Shown: positions 1 to 6,465 of the stretch, piece by piece
Numbering within the stretch: the first letter of the stretch is position 1
Layout of the letters: the number at the start of each line of letters is the position of its first letter
DNA from: Methylococcaceae bacterium
GTDB lineage: Bacteria > Pseudomonadota > Gammaproteobacteria > Methylococcales > Methylomonadaceae
Direction of reading: 5' to 3'
Length of the DNA: 10,168 nt
Assembly (NCBI GenBank): GCA_030699345.1
Contig: JAUYMX010000111.1
Coordinates: 1-10,168, forward strand
Program-made: the position numbers and the translations under genes
The notes under the pieces: generated by a model
Database searches by the model: none
Seen by the model: the letters and a program-made list of their open reading frames with translations, nothing else
Told to the model about the DNA's origin: nothing

Positions 1-1588
1 GTTGCCCATTTTGTCTCGTATCGATCTTAATAAAAAAGATCCTCAAGTTCTTGTTTTAGCGCCTACTCGCGAACTTGCTATACAGGTGGCGGAAGCATTT
101 CAGCGCTATGCCGCACATTTAAAAGGTTTTCATGTTCTTCCAATTTACGGTGGACAAGATTACAGCACCCAGTTGAGACAACTAAAGCGTGGCGCTCACG
201 TTATTGTCGGTACGCCTGGTCGAGTGATGGACCACATGCGCAAAGGTACGTTAAACCTAAACGGACTTGGCTTTTTGGTGCTGGATGAAGCCGATGAAAT
301 GTTGCGTATGGGCTTTATCGATGATGTGGAATGGATTCTTGAGCAAATCCCCGAACAGAGACAGATTTGCTTGTTTTCAGCGACCATGCCGTCAGTGATT
401 CGTAAAATTGCCGATGAGTATTTAAACGAGCCTGAACATGTCACGATTAAAGTGACTACCGCATCGGCTGAAAACATTCGCCAGCGCTTTTGGGTCGTCA
501 GCGGCGTTCATAAATTGGATGCATTAACGCGCATATTAGAAGCGGAAACTTTTGACGGCATGATTATCTTCGTCCGCACTAAGACTGCGACCGTTGAATT
601 GGCAGAAAAGCTTGAAGCTCGCGGCTACTCTGCTGCTGCTATTAATGGAGATATGTCTCAAGCATTGCGTGAGCGGGCAATTAATAATCTCAAAAATGGC
701 AAGCTGGATATTTTAATTGCGACTGACGTTGCCGCCCGCGGATTGGATGTCGACCGTATCACTCACGTGGTCAATTACGACATTCCTTACGATACCGAAT
801 CTTACGTGCATCGTATTGGTAGAACGGGTCGTGCAGGCCGTACCGGCGATGCGATTTTGTTTATTGCACCTAGAGAAAGAAAGCTATTAGGTAACATTGA
901 GCGTGCAACCAAACAAAAAGTTGAAGAAATGGGCTTGCCTTCAACTGAAGTCATCAATAACAAACGTATATCGCGTTTTAAGCAAAATATTACCGATACG
1001 TTAGCGGCTGAAGAACTCGGCTTTTTCACTCAGCTGATTGAACAATACGAGCAAGAGCACAACGTTTCGTCATTAGAAATCGCGGCGGCGTTGGCAAAAT
1101 TAGTGCAGGGCGAGACGCCGTTGCTGTTACAAAATCTGCCGAAAAGACCAAAGGATGATCGTGATAGATCAGAGCGTTCGGAAAGATCTGATCGTCCACA
1201 AAGAGAAGATCGCCCGCAAAGAGATAGAAAACCTAAGCGCTCTTTTGGTGCCGATATTGAAATGGAAGTTTATCGTATTGAAGTTGGTCATAACCACGGT
1301 GTAAAGCCAGGTAATATCGTAGGTGCTATTGCCAATGAAACAGGAATCGATGGCGACCATATTGCCCGAATTAGAATTCAAGACGATTTCAGCACGATTG
1401 AGTTACCTGCCGGAATGCCGAAGGAATTACTTCAGGAGTTGAAAAAAGTGCGGGTTGTGGGGCAGCAACTAAATATTTCCAGAATGGAAGGTAAAGACGA
1501 GAGATCTGACGATAGCGATAAAAAGAAAGACAAAAGCAAAAAAAGAATGAGTTCTACTTCAATCAAGGCAAAGCCTAAAGCTGAATAG
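1..1588 (+). CDS. deaD: ATP-dependent DEAD-box RNA helicase DeaD/CsdA, 5' end outside window
   Basis: This is an ATP-driven RNA helicase of the DeaD/CsdA type, a family that unwinds structured RNA in ribosome assembly and mRNA turnover, especially in the cold. The reading frame is open to the left edge, and the first visible residues already match the stretch just after helicase motif I, so about 60 N-terminal residues (Q motif and Walker A) lie outside. The TTG at base 2 is not the start. Counting from base 2: PTREL 21-25 (Ia), TPGR 71-74 (Ib), DEAD 95-98 (II), SAT 126-128 (III), TDVAARGLD 241-249 (V) and HRIGRTGRAGR 270-280 (VI). An Arg/Ser/Asp-rich linker at 387-413 precedes a DbpA-like RNA-binding domain at about 420-496, and a Lys-rich tail ends the protein at 528. 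The linker and the DbpA-type domain fit DeaD rather than RhlE or SrmB. The gene ends at its own terminator. Confidence 0.95.
   Translation, partial: LPILSRIDLNKKDPQVLVLAPTRELAIQVAEAFQRYAAHLKGFHVLPIYGGQDYSTQLRQLKRGAHVIVGTPGRVMDHMRKGTLNLNGLGFLVLDEADEMLRMGFIDDVEWILEQIPEQRQICLFSATMPSVIRKIADEYLNEPEHVTIKVTTASAENIRQRFWVVSGVHKLDALTRILEAETFDGMIIFVRTKTATVELAEKLEARGYSAAAINGDMSQALRERAINNLKNGKLDILIATDVAARGLDVDRITHVVNYDIPYDTESYVHRIGRTGRAGRTGDAILFIAPRERKLLGNIERATKQKVEEMGLPSTEVINNKRISRFKQNITDTLAAEELGFFTQLIEQYEQEHNVSSLEIAAALAKLVQGETPLLLQNLPKRPKDDRDRSERSERSDRPQREDRPQRDRKPKRSFGADIEMEVYRIEVGHNHGVKPGNIVGAIANETGIDGDHIARIRIQDDFSTIELPAGMPKELLQELKKVRVVGQQLNISRMEGKDERSDDSDKKKDKSKKRMSSTSIKAKPKAE
1190..1225 (+). repeat. 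Two-copy 18-bp in-frame tandem repeat in the deaD linker
   Basis: Bases 1190-1207 and 1208-1225 are adjacent 18-base copies that differ at three positions. They encode DRPQRE and DRPQRD in the basic, disordered linker between the helicase core and the RNA-binding domain. The copies are in frame, so gain or loss of a unit would change linker length without breaking the gene. Confidence 0.75.
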
Positions 1589-1615
1589 TATTTGCTTTTT
1601 TTAGAAACTAAATTG

Positions 1616-1643
1616 ATTCCCGGGCATGCCCCGGGAATTTTTT
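1616..1643 (+). terminator. Intrinsic terminator of deaD
   Basis: A perfect 9-bp stem (ATTCCCGGG / CCCGGGAAT) with a 5-base loop is followed at once by a run of T (1638-1643). It lies 27 bases past the deaD stop. The T-run overlaps the stop codon of the convergent dnaQ (1642-1644). On the minus strand the stem is not directly followed by T, so it mainly serves deaD. Confidence 0.9.
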
Positions 1644-2367
1644 ATCTGCTCCAAATACATCCCCCACTCGATTTTTCAATAGCCTCTAGGCGTTGTTGAT
1701 GGGCATTCCTTTCATCTTCATTACAGTGGATGACTTTTAACGTAGGGCGATTACTCACTATTAGTTGTTGCTTCTTGACGTCCATTTGGGTGTTTTCAGG
1801 TTTTTGCTGGCTATCTTCAAGCAACGAAGCCTGTCCGCCAGTCATTAGCAAAAATACCTCGGCAAGTATTTCGGCATCCAGTAACGCGCCATGTAAATCT
1901 CTATGGCTATTGTCAATGCCATAACGTTTGCAAAGAGCATCTAAGCTATTGCGCTGTCCTGGATGCTTTTTTCTGGCGTAAGTGAGCGTATCAAAAACTT
2001 TGCTGTAGCTGCTGACTTCTTGGACATTGGCTAGGCGAGAGAATTCGTGATTAATAAAACCGACGTCGAACGGTGCATTATGGATAACCAGCTCCGCGCC
2101 AGTTATAAAGCCTATGAAATCTTCTGCAATGTCGTTGAAATGTGGTTTGTCGTCTAAAAATTCATTAGTAATACCGTGAACTTCTATGGCGCCTGCATCA
2201 ATTATTCGGTTAGGATTGATGTATACATGAAAGCGATTACCCGTTAGTCGGCGATTAATCAGTTCTACGCAACCAATCTCAATGATTCGGTGGCCTTCCT
2301 GAGGATTCAGGCCGGTGGTTTCGGTGTCCAGAACAACGAGTCGATCTGCAAATTTTCGATTATTCAC
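1642..2367 (-). CDS. dnaQ: DNA polymerase III subunit epsilon (3'-5' proofreading exonuclease)
   Basis: The epsilon subunit removes misincorporated bases from the 3' end during replication as part of the polymerase III core (alpha-epsilon-theta). The 241 residues are close to the 243 of E. coli DnaQ. Exo I is LDTETTG with D14 and E16, Exo II is HNAPFDVGF with D101, and Exo III is LHGALLDAE with H159 and D164. This is the complete DEDDh catalytic set. A flexible linker (about 180-215) leads to a C-terminal segment ending in a GGCIWSR-like motif, which resembles the alpha-binding tail of E. coli epsilon. The start is GTG, ten or so residues before Exo I as in relatives. A Shine-Dalgarno-like AAGGGA lies 5 bases upstream (2373-2378). 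The gene diverges from yajD and converges on deaD. Confidence 0.96.
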   Translation of the reverse strand: MNNRKFADRLVVLDTETTGLNPQEGHRIIEIGCVELINRRLTGNRFHVYINPNRIIDAGAIEVHGITNEFLDDKPHFNDIAEDFIGFITGAELVIHNAPFDVGFINHEFSRLANVQEVSSYSKVFDTLTYARKKHPGQRNSLDALCKRYGIDNSHRDLHGALLDAEILAEVFLLMTGGQASLLEDSQQKPENTQMDVKKQQLIVSNRPTLKVIHCNEDERNAHQQRLEAIEKSSGGCIWSR

Positions 2368-2377
2368 GCAGTTCCCT

Positions 2378-2383
2378 TATAAT
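2378..2383 (+). promoter_or_regulatory. Candidate -10 box for yajD
   Basis: A consensus TATAAT lies on the plus strand in the 67-base gap between the divergent dnaQ and yajD. Transcription from it would begin near 2390 and give a leader of about 45 bases before the chosen yajD ATG. No good -35 box is seen at 16-18 bases spacing. The box overlaps the dnaQ ribosome binding site on the other strand. The call is based on the hexamer and its position only. Confidence 0.4.
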
Positions 2384-2422
2384 TTATAAATGTTAGATGC
2401 ATTTTTAACGCTGAATTTAGAC

Positions 2423-2426
2423 AGGA
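2423..2426 (+). promoter_or_regulatory. Ribosome binding site that fixes the yajD start
   Basis: AGGA lies 8 bases before the ATG at 2435. The upstream in-frame ATG at 2390 has no such site and would sit at the predicted transcription start, so 2435 is preferred. Confidence 0.6.
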
Positions 2427-2434
2427 TTTTACAA

Positions 2435-2812
2435 ATGACTATAAAAAAAATACAGCCCGACAAGGCTAAGCTTAATCAGATTGTTGCTGATGCCCGCCGC
2501 AACCAAGAATTAAGAGAACAATCTTATCGTGGTCAAGCCCTTAAATTATACCCGTGGGTTTGTGGGCGGTGTACGCGTGAATTCGACCACAAAAATTTGG
2601 CCGAACTCACCGTTCATCATAAAAACCATAATCATGATGACAATCCCTCTGATGGTAGTAACTGGGAATTGTTGTGTCTTTATTGCCATGATAATGAGCA
2701 TGCGCGTTATGAAGAAACGCGATTTGGTAGTCAGTCCGTCAGTAAATCATCGTCGCCGGAATCAACGCATAATCCATTTGCCGCGTTGAAGACTTTAATG
2801 GAAAAAAAATAG
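2435..2812 (+). CDS. yajD: YajD-like HNH nuclease family protein
   Basis: This is a 125-residue protein of the YajD branch of the HNH family. Its function in cells is not established; nuclease activity is inferred from the fold. A C-x2-C pair (C43, C46 in WVCGRC) and a second pair (C81, C84 in CLYCHD) form a likely zinc site. The HNH core has H61-H62 in LTVHH, N76 in DGSNWELL, and H85 and H89. E. coli YajD shares the stretches YPWVCGRC, LTVHH, DGSNWELLCLYCHD and the ending NPFA-LK, so the assignment is firm. The ATG at 2435 follows a good ribosome binding site, and the 15 extra residues from the ATG at 2390 have no counterpart in the family. Runs of eight A occur at both ends of the gene (2443-2450 and just before the stop). 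It ends 2 bases from the convergent rnhA. Confidence 0.9.
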   Translation: MTIKKIQPDKAKLNQIVADARRNQELREQSYRGQALKLYPWVCGRCTREFDHKNLAELTVHHKNHNHDDNPSDGSNWELLCLYCHDNEHARYEETRFGSQSVSKSSSPESTHNPFAALKTLMEKK

Positions 2813-2814
2813 CT

Positions 2815-3264
2815 TTATTTGCTGGGGAGGGCTGAGGAGTCTATCCCCAGATTAGCGAGCGCGTCTGCCCGTTCATTACCTGGGTCGCCATTATGACCCT
2901 TTACCCATTGCCAAGTGATTTCGTGCCGTTGAATTGCAGCATCTAATCTGCGCCATAAATCTTCATTTTTAACCGGCTGGCGGGAAGCGGTTTTCCAGTC
3001 GCGTTTTTTCCAATTTGGCATCCACTCGGTGATGCCTTGTAAAACATATTTGGAATCGGTATTCAAATTGACCGAGCAAGGCTTGTTAAGGGTTTCAAGT
3101 GCTTGGATTGCGGCCATTAACTCCATGCGATTATTGGTAGTCTCTGGCGATCCGCCGTGAAGCTCTTTTATGATTCCTTTGTAGACAAGTAAAGCTCCCC
3201 AGCCGCCCGGGCCGGGGTTGCCACGGCAAGCACCATCAGTATGAATTATTACTTGTTCAATCAT
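2815..3264 (-). CDS. rnhA: Ribonuclease HI
   Basis: RNase HI cuts the RNA strand of RNA-DNA hybrids, removing R-loops and helping clear primers in the cytoplasm. The 149 residues carry the catalytic residues at the same numbers as in E. coli: D10 (HTDGACRGNPG), E48 (NNRMELMAA), D70 (NTDSKYV), H124 (VKGHNGDPGN) and D134 (ERADALA). The basic, Trp-rich handle that grips the hybrid is at 81-93. The ATG overlaps the stop of the upstream methyltransferase gene by four bases (ATGA) and has no Shine-Dalgarno sequence of its own, so its translation is probably coupled to that gene. In E. coli rnhA is next to and divergent from dnaQ; here yajD separates them and both are on the minus strand. Confidence 0.97.
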   Translation of the reverse strand: MIEQVIIHTDGACRGNPGPGGWGALLVYKGIIKELHGGSPETTNNRMELMAAIQALETLNKPCSVNLNTDSKYVLQGITEWMPNWKKRDWKTASRQPVKNEDLWRRLDAAIQRHEITWQWVKGHNGDPGNERADALANLGIDSSALPSK

Positions 3265-3971
3265 TTATGTATTTGTTTGGTCGATGTAATCGTATTAGCC
3301 ATTGCTAGTCGAGGTTTGCCAGCTTTAATTGGCGTTAATGGAATTAGGTTGTAACGTCTTTTGACTGCTCTTATTCCATAAGCGGTGGCTGAAATAGTGC
3401 AGTTTTTCCTGATAGATTTACCTTGTGTTGATTTGACGGAATTTAGATAAAAACCAGATGCTGTAGTAACTTCAAAATTAAGTAATTTCAGCCAATCTAA
3501 AACTCTTGTCTGGGATATAAAGTGGCCTCGCCAGGAATCAGACATTTTCTTATCCCATAAAAATTGATATCTAACCCAGAGGCTCCAAGGGTTAAAGTTA
3601 ATTATTACGACAACACCTTCTGGTTTTAACACACGCTCAATTTCACGCATCGTTTGAAAGCGGTATTCATCAAATTCCAGCAAATGCGGGAGCAAAATCA
3701 TGTCAAAGCTGTTGCTTTGTAGCGGCAGTAAATAAGATTTGGCTTGAATTTTTGTTGCCGGGCAAGAGCCCAGTTGTTTGGAGTCAAGGATTATAAATTT
3801 TTTATAGAGCGTACTGTCTATAAACTCATTTTCCCAGCCAAGACCGCCAATCTGCAGTATCGTTTGCTGGCAACTGACAGTGATAGCGCGCTGTAAATAA
3901 TCTACTTCTAGTTCTTTAAGCAGTTTGCCCCGTGGTGTTTGGTACCAGGAGAATAAAAAATTACGTTTCAT
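3261..3971 (-). CDS. yafS: YafS-like class I SAM-dependent methyltransferase family protein
   Basis: This 236-residue protein resembles E. coli YafS, a methyltransferase-fold protein of unknown substrate. The best-preserved parts are LPLQSNSFDMILLPHLLEF (82-100, the motif IV region), ERVLKPEGVVVI (112-123), an FNPWS stretch (126-130), DWLKLLNFEV (159-168) and a C-terminal RRYNLIPLTPIKAGKPRL (205-222), each with a counterpart in YafS. The SAM-binding motif I is weak: ILQIGGLGWENEF (38-50) has the glycines but not the usual acidic, regularly spaced pattern. Binding of SAM is inferred, not shown. The ATG at 3971 has only a weak upstream GG-rich site, and a TAATAT hexamer lies about 15 bases before it. 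It overlaps rnhA by four bases, forms a two-gene operon with it and diverges from mltD. A UbiE-like methyltransferase is the less likely alternative. Confidence 0.82.
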   Translation of the reverse strand: MKRNFLFSWYQTPRGKLLKELEVDYLQRAITVSCQQTILQIGGLGWENEFIDSTLYKKFIILDSKQLGSCPATKIQAKSYLLPLQSNSFDMILLPHLLEFDEYRFQTMREIERVLKPEGVVVIINFNPWSLWVRYQFLWDKKMSDSWRGHFISQTRVLDWLKLLNFEVTTASGFYLNSVKSTQGKSIRKNCTISATAYGIRAVKRRYNLIPLTPIKAGKPRLAMANTITSTKQIHK

Positions 3972-4025
3972 TGATCAGTAACCATATTAAGGACGTGACT
4001 TTAGTGATTTCCGAAACAAACAAGC

Positions 4026-4031
4026 TATAAT
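4026..4031 (+). promoter_or_regulatory. Candidate -10 box for mltD
   Basis: A consensus TATAAT lies 39 bases before the chosen mltD start in the 99-base divergent gap shared with the methyltransferase gene. Transcription would begin near 4038. No convincing -35 box is present at normal spacing, so the promoter may be weak or need an activator. Confidence 0.4.
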
Positions 4032-4035
4032 GAAA

Positions 4036-4057
4036 GCGTTTTGGTAAAACCACACGC
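4036..4057 (+). promoter_or_regulatory. Imperfect hairpin in the mltD leader
   Basis: GCGT and TGGT on the left pair with ACCA and ACGC on the right around an AAA loop, with a small internal bulge. It sits at the likely 5' end of the mltD transcript and just before the ribosome binding site (AAGG, 4059-4062). It could stabilise the message or be an operator half-site pair; no function is shown. Confidence 0.3.
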
Positions 4058-4070
4058 TAAGGCTCAGATA

Positions 4071-5750
4071 ATGCACGTTAATTTTAACAGGTCAGCTAAT
4101 TTTTTATTACTATTGATCTCTCTAATGTTTATCGGTTGCTCCGATACATCGAGGGCGCCTCTTAGCGTCAATGACAGGCCGCCAGAATCAAGTCGTCAAG
4201 ATAATAGTTATGTTCGCCATCCAAGCAACAAACTGTCATTTTTTAAAAAAAATAAAGCTAAGACTGCATCGTCTCATAAAAACACCGTTTGGGAGCGAAT
4301 GTTGGCTTTATACTCGTTACCAGAAATCGATAATGAACGCATTGATCGTGAAGTTGATTGGTATTTACAGCACCCTGCTTCTCTAGCTGTCATTCAGCAA
4401 CGTGCTCAACCTTATTTACATCATATTCTTGAAGAAATCGAAACGAAGGATCTTCCAGGTGAGATCGCGTTATTACCTATTGTTGAAAGTGCTTTTTTGC
4501 CGGACGCTTATTCAAAGAGCGATGCTTCCGGGCTATGGCAATTTATTCCTTCCACCGGTAATGATTTCGGCTTACAACAAAATTATTGGTATGACGGGCG
4601 CCGTGATGTGTATGCCTCGACCAAAGCTGCAACCGATTACCTTAAACAGCTCAGTGAAACATTCGATGGTGACTGGTTACTCGCATTAGCATCATACAAT
4701 TATGGAAAAGGTAATGTCAGAAAAGCTATTGAGCGTAATGAAGATCTAAATCTACCTACAGATTATTGGTCGCTAAGCCTGCCTGAAGAAACAATGAATT
4801 ACGTCCCACGATTGTTGGCAGTGGCGAAAATTTTTGCCAACGCAGAAGAATACAATATTAGATTGCAGCACATTCCCAACAAACCCTACTTTGAGGTTGT
4901 TGACGTTCATTCTCAGTTGGATTTGCCTAAAGCGGCGGAACTTGCCAATACACCTCTTTATGAGTTTTTAAAGTTAAATCCTGGCTTTAATCACGCGACT
5001 ACGGCCCCTCAGGGCCCGCATCAGTTGTTGATTCCGGTAGATAAAGTGCAAGCATTTAAACAAAATCTAGCGCAACTACCTTACGATGAACGCGTTAAAC
5101 AAAAACATTACCCGCGTGAGACCAATTTATTAGCCAAACGGGAAGAGTCTGAGCTCAAAAGACCGTTAACAACACTTTATAAAGTCAAATCCGGCGAAGG
5201 ATTGACTGCTATTGCAAGCAAAAATCACACGACAATTGAGGCGCTGCGTAAAGCCAATCATTTGGCGACAACTTCAGTTCGTGCCGGGATGGTATTACAA
5301 ATTCCCGCTTCTAACATTGCGTCTAACAAAGTAACTGGCATACCTTTTTTACCTAAAACAACGACTGAAAAATCCGCAGCTGTGCAATATTATGTAGCGA
5401 AAAAAGGTGATACGTTATTCAACGTTGCTCAGCGTTATTCGGTACCAGTAAAGGATGTTGCTGAGTGGAATAAACTGAATATGAAAACAGCTCTGCTTGC
5501 AGGACAGAAGTTGACAATCAAAACGCCAGGCCAACAAGCTTTAGCAACATCCCCAAGCTTAACTACTTCTAACAGTGTTCGTTCAATTAGCTACATAGTT
5601 AGACAAGGCGATTCTTTGGCGCAAATTTCCCGCAAATTTAATGTTTCAATGACTGATTTGCGTAAATGGAATCCACCTGCAGCAAGTAAAGCGCTAATAC
5701 CAGGAAAAATAATTAAATTTATCCTAAGTGCAGGTAATCGGACTACCTAA
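4071..5750 (+). CDS. mltD: Membrane-bound lytic murein transglycosylase D (lipoprotein, three LysM)
   Basis: MltD cleaves the MurNAc-GlcNAc bond of peptidoglycan to give 1,6-anhydro ends and acts in wall remodelling from the outer membrane. The ATG at 4071 is chosen over an in-frame TTG at 4041: it has AAGG 8 bases upstream and gives a proper lipoprotein signal ending in LMFIGC, with C23 as the lipidated residue. Ser follows the Cys, which fits outer membrane sorting. The transglycosylase domain spans about 128-260. It contains LPIVESAF with catalytic E139, SGLWQFIPSTG (153-163), and ALASYNYGKGNV (205-216). Three LysM domains follow at about 369-412, 439-483 and 507-552, joined by Ser/Thr/Lys-rich linkers. 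The E. coli protein has two LysM domains and 452 residues, whereas this one has 559. Upstream the gene diverges from the yafS-like gene, and a strong terminator follows it. Confidence 0.95.
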   Translation: MHVNFNRSANFLLLLISLMFIGCSDTSRAPLSVNDRPPESSRQDNSYVRHPSNKLSFFKKNKAKTASSHKNTVWERMLALYSLPEIDNERIDREVDWYLQHPASLAVIQQRAQPYLHHILEEIETKDLPGEIALLPIVESAFLPDAYSKSDASGLWQFIPSTGNDFGLQQNYWYDGRRDVYASTKAATDYLKQLSETFDGDWLLALASYNYGKGNVRKAIERNEDLNLPTDYWSLSLPEETMNYVPRLLAVAKIFANAEEYNIRLQHIPNKPYFEVVDVHSQLDLPKAAELANTPLYEFLKLNPGFNHATTAPQGPHQLLIPVDKVQAFKQNLAQLPYDERVKQKHYPRETNLLAKREESELKRPLTTLYKVKSGEGLTAIASKNHTTIEALRKANHLATTSVRAGMVLQIPASNIASNKVTGIPFLPKTTTEKSAAVQYYVAKKGDTLFNVAQRYSVPVKDVAEWNKLNMKTALLAGQKLTIKTPGQQALATSPSLTTSNSVRSISYIVRQGDSLAQISRKFNVSMTDLRKWNPPAASKALIPGKIIKFILSAGNRTT

Positions 5751-5783
5751 AATCTATAAGTTTAGGCAAAGCCTGAACCAACT

Positions 5784-5822
5784 AAAAAAGCCATCATATC
5801 TTGGAGATCTGATGGCTTTTTT
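5784..5822. terminator. Two-way intrinsic terminator between mltD and the DUF2780 gene
   Basis: AAAAAAGCCATCA (5784-5796) pairs perfectly with TGATGGCTTTTTT (5810-5822). Inside it, after one mismatch, ATCT and AGAT pair around a TGG loop. The A-run and T-run at the two bases give a T-rich tail on both strands. It lies 33 bases after the mltD stop and 32 bases after the end of the convergent gene, so it can end both transcripts. Confidence 0.95.
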
Positions 5823-5854
5823 GTGTAAGTTAAAATTTGAGATGGATGTTTTTT

Positions 5855-6433
5855 CTATTGTCCAAGTAATGCTGAACTTAGTGTACTTGCCAAAGCACCA
5901 TTACTATTGCTTTTGACATATTCAATTATTACCGGCACAAATTGCTGAATCATTGCCGGCGACATTCCTTGCTGCTGAAAGGCGGATGCTACAGCCAGTA
6001 AATTGCCTGTAGTTCCTCCAGAACTTCCGGTCAATGAAGACAATTCACCCGCGAAGCCTCCTAGTGTAGAAGTCTGACTTGCTGTAGGAGCTGCTCCCAA
6101 CATTGATTGTATTCCTGGAACGCTTTGTTCTAGTTGCGAAAATGAATCGGCTTGCATTTTGCTCTTAGCAGCTTGGAATAATGCGCCTGCACCACCTTCG
6201 GCTTGAGCTTGACTTACCCCAACGCGTTTCATTAATAGGTCGGTCAAACTACCCGATTTTAGTTCCTGTGTGGCGTTTGTGACTTGGGGGGTAGCTGCGG
6301 AGTTTAATGATTGTGCGCTGGCCTGTTCTTTGACTGTATTCAATACATCTTTCCAGCTTTTAGCATTGGCATTGCCAGATATTGCTGTGATTAAGGTTAT
6401 TGAGCCGGCTAGTAATATGGTTTTGTTGTTCAT
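5855..6433 (-). CDS. Exported DUF2780 (VcgC/VcgE-like) family protein, function unknown
   Basis: This 192-residue protein starts with a clear signal peptide: a Lys near the N-terminus, a hydrophobic core (residues 6-19) and a likely cut after ANA at 24. The mature part is rich in Ala, Ser, Gln and Gly. It has a helical region at 62-112 (LTDLLMKRVGVSQAQAEGG onward), a Gly/Ser/Thr-rich spacer (about 113-143) and a second helical region (144-192) ending in ALLGQ. This layout fits the DUF2780 family, known from Vibrio as VcgC/VcgE, whose role is unknown; I assign it from memory of the family pattern. There is no Cys, no lipobox and no membrane anchor after the signal, so it is probably periplasmic or secreted. 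The ATG at 6433 has a weak GAGA site upstream. It is 32 bases downstream of zapE on the same strand and is probably the last gene of that transcript. Confidence 0.75.
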   Translation of the reverse strand: MNNKTILLAGSITLITAISGNANAKSWKDVLNTVKEQASAQSLNSAATPQVTNATQELKSGSLTDLLMKRVGVSQAQAEGGAGALFQAAKSKMQADSFSQLEQSVPGIQSMLGAAPTASQTSTLGGFAGELSSLTGSSGGTTGNLLAVASAFQQQGMSPAMIQQFVPVIIEYVKSNSNGALASTLSSALLGQ

Positions 6434-6465
6434 ATGAGGGTCTCAGTTTGAAGTGGTGGCTAGTT

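Noticed and set aside
2..4. TTG as the start of the helicase gene
   Set aside because: The frame is open to the edge and the first residues align after helicase motif I, so the gene is cut by the window and not started there.
196..1381. Minus-strand open frames within the helicase gene
   Set aside because: They are antisense to conserved helicase motifs and show no family pattern.
2390..2434. N-terminal extension of YajD from the ATG at 2390
   Set aside because: It has no ribosome binding site, coincides with the predicted transcription start, and the extra 15 residues do not match the family.
4041..4070. TTG start for MltD at 4041
   Set aside because: It lies inside the leader hairpin, lacks a ribosome binding site and would put extra residues before a well-formed lipoprotein signal.
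5728..5916. Short plus-strand open frame after mltD
   Set aside because: It runs through the strong terminator hairpin and into the antisense of the DUF2780 gene; no sign of a real product.
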